From positions 2,232,001 through 2,296,000 of the forward strand of contig MU839829.1 of the NCBI GenBank assembly GCA_030411725.1: DNA of 64,000 bases, read 5' to 3'. The position numbers were made by a program, and so were the translations under genes. The first letter of the stretch is position 1; every line of letters starts with the position of its first letter. The stretch comes from Echria macrotheca (Eukaryota > Ascomycota > Sordariomycetes > Sordariales > Schizotheciaceae). Shown here piece after piece: positions 57,562-64,000 of this stretch. The notes beneath the pieces were generated by a model that did no database searches, was not told the DNA's origin, and saw nothing but the letters and a program-made list of their open reading frames with translations.

Positions 57562-58054
57562 TCATGCCTCGTTCTTGACAAGTGATGTGACTGTCTCCTC
57601 GATCTGCTTGTCCGAAAGACCTGTAGTCAGAAAGTCCTGTCAGTCATCCAGATCTATAGCCAGGCTCCTTGCGCCATAGAAAAATAGGCTTCCATACCTT
57701 CTAATGACTGGCTCTTCTCCTGCCCAAACTCTGCAAGTATATACCATCAGTACCGCTCTTAATGTCCAACCACCGGACCTCCTAGATAACACATACCGTA
57801 TCTCGCGTACACCTTGGGAAGCGTGCCCTGGGCTTCCCGCAGCAGAATCGGCGTCACCGGGTTATTCTTCTTCATGATCGGGTACGCGCGCAGAAGGAAA
57901 TTCCTATCCCAAGACCAATTGATTAGTTCCTACCCTGTTTTGCGCTCCCTCGTAAAAGGGAAGCTCACCTCGTCGCCGCGCTGGGCTCGCCCGACTGGCA
58001 AAAGAGGAAGCGGACCTCCTTGAGGCCCTTGGCAAAAGCGTATCTGCCGGACAT
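57562..58054 (-). CDS. NADH:ubiquinone oxidoreductase 10.5-kDa subunit (NDUFA2/B8)
   Basis: Accessory subunit of respiratory complex I with a thioredoxin-like L51/S25/CI-B8 domain, in the matrix arm. Four short exons: 58054-57969, 57903-57797, 57730-57698 and 57620-57562, totalling 94 aa, the family's usual size. The assembled protein begins MSGRYAFAKGLKEVRF, continues LFCQSGEPSAATRNF, then YPIMKKNNPVTPILLRE, and ends VTSLVKNEA. All four junctions keep frame (phases 2, 1, 1), with donors GTGAGC, GTATGT and GTATGG. No single frame exceeds a few dozen codons, so a simple ORF search would miss it. It shares a 595-bp divergent promoter with MPC2. Confidence 0.92.
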
Positions 58055-58649
58055 ATTTTCGTGTATATGAAGCGCCGGTTGGGATCAACGGGTTGAGACG
58101 CGCGAACGGGACGAGGCTTGGGAGCGATTGCTTTCGCGTTTCGTCGACAATTGATGACAGGCCAGCAGTATGAAAGTATGAAGCTCTTGCCGCTCCCCCT
58201 GCTGTACAAAACGCACGGACCAATCAGAGGTTCAGCGCAGTCGGCTGGCTTGCCAAGAAACCGACGGTTAACTCCGTTGATTATTCCCCCATCGGACAAC
58301 AGCGACCGGGGTCGGCCAGTTTGCGTGCTCGCAGCCGCGAACCTCATCGCCATCATCGGAGCCTTTCCCAATTTTCTGTTTGCCTGTGTCACCGCCGACC
58401 CGACCTGACAACACCGACGCCGACGGACCTCCAATCTTGCCCGCTGCGAACCCGGTGCTCCTCAATTGCCCGTCCTCCACCACACCTTCACTCTGCGGAG
58501 TCACCGGAAAGTCAATCCCGTCGTTCGCTGGCCACGAGTCCCGACGAGTCCCGACCGACAAACGACCGCCTCCGATCTCTAGAAGCAACCACACAAACCA
58601 CCACAGCAACTCCCCTCCCTTCTTCAGGCCACCGAAAACACCAACAAAA
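58055..58649. promoter_or_regulatory. Divergent promoter between NDUFA2 and MPC2
   Basis: This 595-bp interval carries a CCAAT box (CCAATCA) at 58220-58226, the site type bound by the HAP/CBC complex that controls respiratory genes in fungi. Both flanking genes encode mitochondrial inner-membrane proteins, so shared control is plausible. Occupancy is inference. Confidence 0.5.
58220..58224 (+). promoter_or_regulatory. CCAAT box
   Basis: CCAATCA in the shared NDUFA2/MPC2 promoter, about 165 bp upstream of the NDUFA2 ATG and 425 bp upstream of the MPC2 ATG. Function is predicted only from the motif. Confidence 0.35.
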
Positions 58650-59278
58650 ATGTCGCCAACAGCCCCCTTCCTCCGGGCCACCCGCCCCGCCTTCCGCTCC
58701 TCCCAATTCTTCACCTCCTCCCTCCGCCGCCCGGCGACCCGCCGTTTCCAGAGCACCGCCTCCTCTACCGCTGAACAGGCCGCCCCGGAGTCATGGGCGA
58801 AGCGCATGTGGAACAGCCCGATCGGCATCAAGACCGTGCATTTCTGGTATTGTCTTCCCCCTCCTCCTCCTCCACCCTTATCCCCTCAACAAATCCATTC
58901 TAACGATATATAGGGCCCCCGTAATGAAATGGGGTCTCGTCATCGCAGGCATCTCGGACTTTGCCCGGCCCGCCGAGAATCTGTCTCTGACCCAGAACGC
59001 CGCGCTGACGGCCACTGGTATTATCTGGACGCGTTGGTGCTTGATTATCAAGCCCAAGAATTATCTGTACGTGTTCTTTTGTCTCTCTCTCTCTCTCTCT
59101 CTCTTCATTTCGATGAAAGGGTTTGTTAATAGGTGGGATGTGCAGTCTTGCGGCGGTCAACTTCTTCCTCGGCATGGTCGGCGTCGTTCAGGTCAGCCGG
59201 ATTCTCATGTACCGCCAGTCGCAAAAGGGACTGGAGGCGAGCAAGGATAAGACGGTCGAGCAGGTTGTGCAGGCGTAG
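58650..59278 (+). CDS. MPC2: Mitochondrial pyruvate carrier subunit MPC2
   Basis: Half of the heterodimer that imports pyruvate through the inner mitochondrial membrane. Exons: 58650-58846, 58914-59066 and 59146-59278, giving 160 aa. Residues 1-45 are an Arg/Ser-rich presequence-like extension, longer than in yeast. The core matches Mpc2/Mpc3: GIKTVHFW joins APVMKWGLVIAGISD across intron 1 (a Trp codon is split), then RPAENLSLTQNAALTATG, IIWTRWCLIIKPKNYL and, across intron 2, LAAVNFFLGMVGVVQ. Intron 1 has a CTAAC branch. Intron 2 uses a GTACGT donor and contains a TC-rich run. The tail is hydrophilic. The partner MPC1 is not in the window. Confidence 0.93.
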
Positions 59279-59913
59279 AGTTTCTTGTCTCGAGGGGTAG
59301 AAATCGGTTGGGTGTAGTGGGCGGGATAGAAGGACAGAAGAAGGGGCGTAGTTGGCAGGTTGGGAGGGTGTATATCTACCTGGCTACGGAGGTTTCTGTC
59401 AAGAGATGCGGGCGTGGCCCGTCCTATGCACAATAGAGGAGGCGAAGCTGAGGAGACGGTGAAGGCGGGGGTAAGAGAGGCAAGTTACGGAATGGTCATG
59501 GGCGACCTAGAGGCGTGGAAGACGAGCCAGGCTCGGGTTGGCTGTACAAGAAGAAAAATCCTTCGCGGATTCAGTTTTGTTTCTGTTTGTTGCAAAAGAA
59601 TCAAGTTTAATTTTCTCTCATCCTGTTCTGTGAACCAATGAAGGCCTATTGCCCTGTGGAAATAGAGAATCTCGAGCTCAAATGCATTCATGTACCAAAC
59701 AGCGACCCCGTGAGAAGTTGCCTGCTTCTAACTCTAAACCCGAACTCAACAAGTGCTATACCCGAAAATGCAAGGCGGTAGGTATCCTAGCTAGACGACC
59801 AAAAACTCGCATCAGAAAACAGGAGGGTACTCGGATATGCTTGCAGGACAATTCGTGCTACCCCAACGCCATGCCTCGAAAAGAATCATACCAAACCAGC
59901 TGATACAATGCGC
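59279..59913. other. Intergenic region between convergent MPC2 and pantothenate kinase
   Basis: About 635 bp with no supported gene; it holds two 3' UTRs. Confidence 0.5.
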
Positions 59914-61611
59914 CTATGTAACGAGCACTCCGCCATCTTCATCGTCTTCTGCCACGGCTTGCGCCCGCGCTTGCATCCTCGCCTGGAGGGCTGCCGCCTC
60001 AGCTTCCTCGAAGCTACCTCGCCGACCCCAGTTGCGAGGTTGCCTCTTGAGAAAGGCACCGACAGCACCGAGGTAGCCCTCATGCCTTAAAAAGTAAGCC
60101 TGTTTCGCGCCTTTACTCCAGAACTTGATGGCATAGCTGAGCGTGTTCATGGTCTGCGGGTGTCCCCGGATGAACGAGCCGCCAAAGTAGATATGCGAGA
60201 GACCATGAATCTGGCTCTGCAAAAAGGCAATCTGGCCGATGTTGTTGCTGATAGCGTACAGCAGCGACCGCGAGATATCTGCGCTTGAAAATGGAGGGCT
60301 GTTTTCGTGGACGTGATCGTGATCATTCTCTGATGGTAGATGGTCCTCGTCATGTGAATGCCCGGCTTCTCCGTGCCTCAGCTGGGCGAGATGTCGGTGT
60401 GGATCCTTCTGTCCAAGACCGCCGCTGTCCTCGGCTTCGTTCTCGGCCTGTCGTTTCATGCGGAAGACCTTTCCGAAAGAGCTAGCAATGGTCGTACTTT
60501 TCAGCCCTATCTTTCCGTAATCGGTGCCATAGATGTCGCCCACGAGCATGTCGACCTTGCTGTTGTCACCGCGAGACGCCAGATCCAGCATCTCGTCAAA
60601 GGTGCGCGCACCCGTCAGGAGGCTAAGCAGACCCCAGAGGGTACCGCCACCAAGAGATGTGCCGCCTACGCGTTCGTAGTCACGCGGCCCCGAGACTTTG
60701 AGGAACGATACACCAGAGCCGATGTTCACCAGCAAGTAAGGGTAGACGTTGTCCGACGGCGCAACGAAATGCATCGGGTTCGCCTCGGAATACGTAAAGA
60801 CCTCGCGGGGGATCTCGGTAATGAAGAAGTCGAGGCCGATGATCAAACACTCCATCTCGTCCTCGCGCAGCACATCGACGCCGCCCAGCACGTCGCGTAT
60901 CATGTCATAGTACTTGTAAGCGCCGCCACCCGTGGCCATAACACAAAGGTCCGAGGGACTGGTAGTCCCGCCATTGAGCTTCTGGTACTTGGACTTGAGC
61001 GTGCGCATAAACTCGAGACACTCGTCGATATGGTCCGTCTCGAAGCTGACAAAGTTGAGCCGGCCGCCGGGCTCGGTCGAGTGCGCTTCGCGCGAAAAGT
61101 AGACGAGTTTGGCGAGGGAGCCGCCGATCTGCAGGAATGACGAGCCGGAGTCAGCCCACACCCACAACCGGCAATGACATCATCACCACTTCCGGCCGCT
61201 CCGGGACACGCCGCCCCGAGCGGATTCCAGGCCTCCGGGTCCGAGCACGAACACGGGGGGTATTGGGGCAGAAAGAGAAGAAAGGCTTACATCAATGGCA
61301 ATATGGCTGACGACGGCGGTGTGGTTCGGCAAGCGGATGTCCTTGGTCTCGTGATGTATAGGCGACCCGCGGCCGTTGGAGCTGTTGGGCGTGGTGCTGC
61401 CCTGGTCGACGATAAAGGCGCCCTTGACATTGATCCGCACCGAGCCGGGATGGCTCAGCGTCGTGTCCAGGTCGACCTCGACGGGGCCGGCATCGGTCAG
61501 CCGGGTGAGGCGGTGGTGGTCGTCGTGGTTGTGGCTGTTGTCCGGGCTGGTGCCGTTGGCCGCGCTGACAACCAGCAGCGGGGCATCGGCCTGGTAGGTC
61601 TCGGTCGGCAT
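59914..61611 (-). CDS. CAB1: Pantothenate kinase (eukaryotic type II PanK)
   Basis: Phosphorylates pantothenate with ATP, the first and controlling step of coenzyme A synthesis. Exon 1 is 61611-61291, exon 2 is 61128-59914; the 162-nt intron (donor GTAAGC, acceptor CTGCAG) joins in phase 0 and recreates the ATP-binding motif IAID-IGGSLAKLVYF. Total 511 aa. Other family features are VMATGGGAYKYYD, FVAPSDNVYPYLLVNIGSG, YERVGGTSLGGGTLWGL, and GGSFIRGHPQTMNTLSYAI. Two variable segments stand out. A ~100-aa polar N-terminal extension includes a short His patch. A His/Asp-rich insert lies at about 365-395 (GHSHDEDHLPSENDHDHVHE), between conserved blocks. The C-terminus is acidic and Ala-rich. A TTATCGATAA palindrome lies 240 bp upstream. 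Confidence 0.94.
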
Positions 61612-62343
61612 ATTTGGTGTTCAATTGAGAGGCCCATAAGGCAAGGGGAGGGGCTTCAGGGAGGTTTCAACGTGTCCTTGGAGATAGCCATCCGGGTGGG
61701 TTTCTCGGAGTCAGACATTGGGTCGGGCAAACCCTTAAACCCCGGGGATGCTCAGATTTACATTGTAGAACTCATCCCGCTGAGTTTGGAGCGGTGGTTG
61801 CTCAAAGAGTCAGTGCCGCAGCCTGCCGAGTCCCGACCAACCAGCGCCCTTATCGATAAACAGCGGGGTCCCCTTGGCCCGAGGTCCGCTGACGAAGCGC
61901 GCTGCGACCGGCCGAATCCAGTCCATCTCCGCTTAACGTCTCGGGCCTCGTCTGACAATCTCGCTGACCTTCCACACCGCTTCTCAGCCACTGTGCCTCT
62001 CATCAGCCAACCCCAATGTCACAATAACTGTGCTAAATTCACTCTGTTGCTGTCGCTGCTTGTATAGAGATTGAAAAACTCGCGGAATATCTCACCACAA
62101 GCCCCCAATACTCCAACGCCATAACGATACTTTTTGTCAGATAGCCAACCTAAAAGTCGTGTAATCCAATGCCGGGTCCTCAGCCTCACGTTTTCCGAAC
62201 CCAGATCCCAAACCTAAGAAAAGACACGTCTGATCGTACAGCTGTTGAAACGTTCCACCCAGAGAGCCACTTGGCCGTGCAATCGTCCCGTCATGTAACC
62301 AACCAGGAACAAAATGTTGTGCTGAAGCCCCGGTTTTAAGCCC
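61612..62343. promoter_or_regulatory. Promoter region of pantothenate kinase
   Basis: About 730 bp between the PanK start and the RGS gene's 3' end. No ORF is supported. The palindrome TTATCGATAA lies at 61850-61859, the same 10-mer as in the nimA promoter. Confidence 0.5.
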
Positions 62344-63797
62344 CTAGAAAAGATTACCTCCGGGCAGGCAGACAAAAATAACCGTCAAGATGCCCGACAG
62401 CACTAGTGCTCCGAGCAAGCTCTGGACAAAGATGGTGTCCTGGATCTGGCGAAGAGCAGGCTCCTCGATCCACACCTCGCGATCGAAGATCTTGCGTACG
62501 ATGTTGCGGCTTTCATAGCGCAAAACCCACGGTTCCTCCTCGTAGCTGTTGGTTGTCCCGAAGCTGTCAAACGACTGCTTTAGTGGATCCTCGCCGTTTT
62601 CATCGCCGAACAGCTCCCAAGGTCGAACATGGCGGTGGTGCAAGCCGTGCAGAACCACACACATGCCCTTCCATGCCGCGATCAATGTCGAGATGCCAAG
62701 CACCCAGCCAATTGCTGCAAAGGCGCGATAGCCCCGTCCTAGCCGGGAGAGGGTGAGAATGATAGCTACTGCGGTGCTGGCGACAATCAGGCCGACACCC
62801 AGAGACCGCGCGAACACGACGCGAGCCCGGTTACCGTTGCAGATGGACCACCGGACGAAGTTGGGGTGAGCCTGCCGACGCAACATTGACTCCGCCATCC
62901 TTGCAGCCTCGCGAAAAGCGGACGGGTGGGTCGTATAAGCCAGGGCCATGAGCACGGCTTTCTGCTCACGATCGGCGAGGTTGAGCTGGCGAGGCGCGCC
63001 GTCCATAATGTAAGTGGCAATGACCCTATCTATCTCGTGGCGGAAAGGCTGGATCGTGACTTGTAATGTCAGCAGAAACGTACTTGTCGTAAAGCGGGCT
63101 ACACCTTACAGGGCACCTTGATACCGGCGTTGACGAAAGCATCGTTTGCCTGGCTCCGGTAGCTGGTAACATACGAGTCGACATACTCCGAGACAACCTC
63201 GGATTTGGCGCTATCAAGAGGGGAGGCAGAAAACGAGTCGAATTCAACCTTCTGGGTATCCTCGGCTTTCTCAAAGTCGCTGCCCTTGAAGATGGCCAAG
63301 GCGGGTGTCTTGACCTCCTTGCGAAGTTTCTCGGCCTGTTCTTTCTGGAAGCGCATGTCGGCTTCCTCTTCCATCTCCTTAGTCCACGGCGGAGCCAGAG
63401 CCACATCGGCCGTCTTGGCTTCGCTGAATCTTTGGACATAGTCGCGGTACCAGAGGAAAAACTGAAGATTCTCGGGCGACCGCTCGACGTATACGAGGTA
63501 GTTCATAAAGTCCCGAAGCGTGCACGGCTGCCAGTGGCGTTAGTATGATCCATAAAACATCGAGACATGGCGAGGTATAAGTCAACTAACCGGACAAGTC
63601 GCTCCCCTGATAATCCTGTCAAATGACAACTCCGGCGGAACTCCAGCGGCCAGGCTAGCAGCCACCAAGGAATCCTCCGAGCCGGCGCTCTTCTCGCCGC
63701 TGGACCTAGCGCTTTCAAGAGAGGACTGGCTGCCCTTCATGATGGATTCTGCGTCGATGTACGCTGGGCGTCTGTAGGTGAGGGGTAACAAGCCCAT
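62344..63797 (-). CDS. RGS-domain membrane protein, Rax1-like
   Basis: RGS proteins speed GTP hydrolysis by G-alpha subunits; Rax1-type members are membrane proteins linked to polarity and bud-site marking in yeast. Exons: 63797-63591, 63527-63110 and 63059-62344, totalling 446 aa. Intron 1 has donor GTTAGT and a TACTAAC branch. Intron 2 is 50 nt with a CTGAC branch and AAG acceptor, phase 1. The RGS-like region runs from about 50 to 250: CTLRDFMNYLVYVERSPENLQFFLWYRDYV, then, after an acidic linker, YIMDGAPRQLNL and ALAYTTHPSAFR. Three membrane spans follow (LGVGLIVASTAVAIILTL, FAAIGWVLGISTLIAAW and the C-terminal LGALVLSGILTVIFV). The start MGLLPLTYRRP was chosen; the frame remains open a little further upstream without an ATG. 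Confidence 0.82.
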
Positions 63798-64000
63798 AAT
63801 GAGGGAGTTGTGCCGCAGCTCGAAGGCAGCGTGCAACGAAAATCGAGGACCTGTCTGAGAGGATACTCGACGGAAGATATACGGTTATTCTGGCCGTTCG
63901 ACGGGAAGAAGGTGTCACGAGGCTTGGTTTCAACACAAACAATCGGGAAATACGAGGTAGCCTAGCCTTGAAGCTGGCTAATACGAAAAGGTGCAAACAA

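Overview
The window is nuclear DNA of a filamentous ascomycete, most likely a Sordariomycete and plausibly from the Sordariales. The evidence is the introns: about 50-170 nt, GTATGT/GTAAGT-type donors, CTAAC/CTGAC branch points and CAG/TAG/AAG acceptors. The gene set agrees: an MtfA-type C2H2 regulator, NIMA kinase, a DUF3433 protein, ALO1 and a Rax1-like RGS protein. No mobile element with coding capacity, no rRNA and no CRISPR array was seen. All assignments come from reading motifs and splice sites by eye; nothing was searched or aligned.

Layout. 0-10.4 kb: CNL1-like BLOC-1 subunit (+), SPP1/COMPASS PHD protein (-, its intron interrupted by a 10-N assembly gap), SCO1 copper chaperone (+), choline/ethanolamine kinase (+). 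11.4-23.2 kb: DUF3433 membrane protein (+), a cluster of spaced ~30-nt repeats, Rab escort protein (+), REC8 meiotic kleisin (-), D-arabinono-1,4-lactone oxidase (+). 23.9-28.8 kb: ankyrin-BTB-BTB protein (-) divergent from NIMA kinase (+). 28.8-50.8 kb: about 22 kb in which the only gene I can support is the three-exon mtfA-like transcription factor (-, 36.9-37.9 kb). 50.8-52.0 kb: two convergent intron-containing tRNA-Gln(CTG) genes and a strong foldback hairpin. 52.8-63.8 kb: exosome subunit RRP43 (-), alpha/beta hydrolase (-), a small hypothetical protein (-), complex I NDUFA2-type subunit (-, four short exons), mitochondrial pyruvate carrier MPC2 (+), pantothenate kinase (-), Rax1-like RGS membrane protein (-).

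Most genes are housekeeping and are not an obvious pathway cluster. One functional pairing is NDUFA2 and MPC2, two mitochondrial inner-membrane proteins sharing a divergent promoter with a CCAAT box. The less ordinary material lies outside the coding regions: the spaced repeats at 14.9-15.5 kb, the desert around the MtfA-like gene, the tRNA pair with its neighbouring hairpin, and a shared TTATCGATAA palindrome in two promoters.

Splice models were built by hand, and reading frame was checked through every junction. Where two solutions fit, this is stated in the entry.
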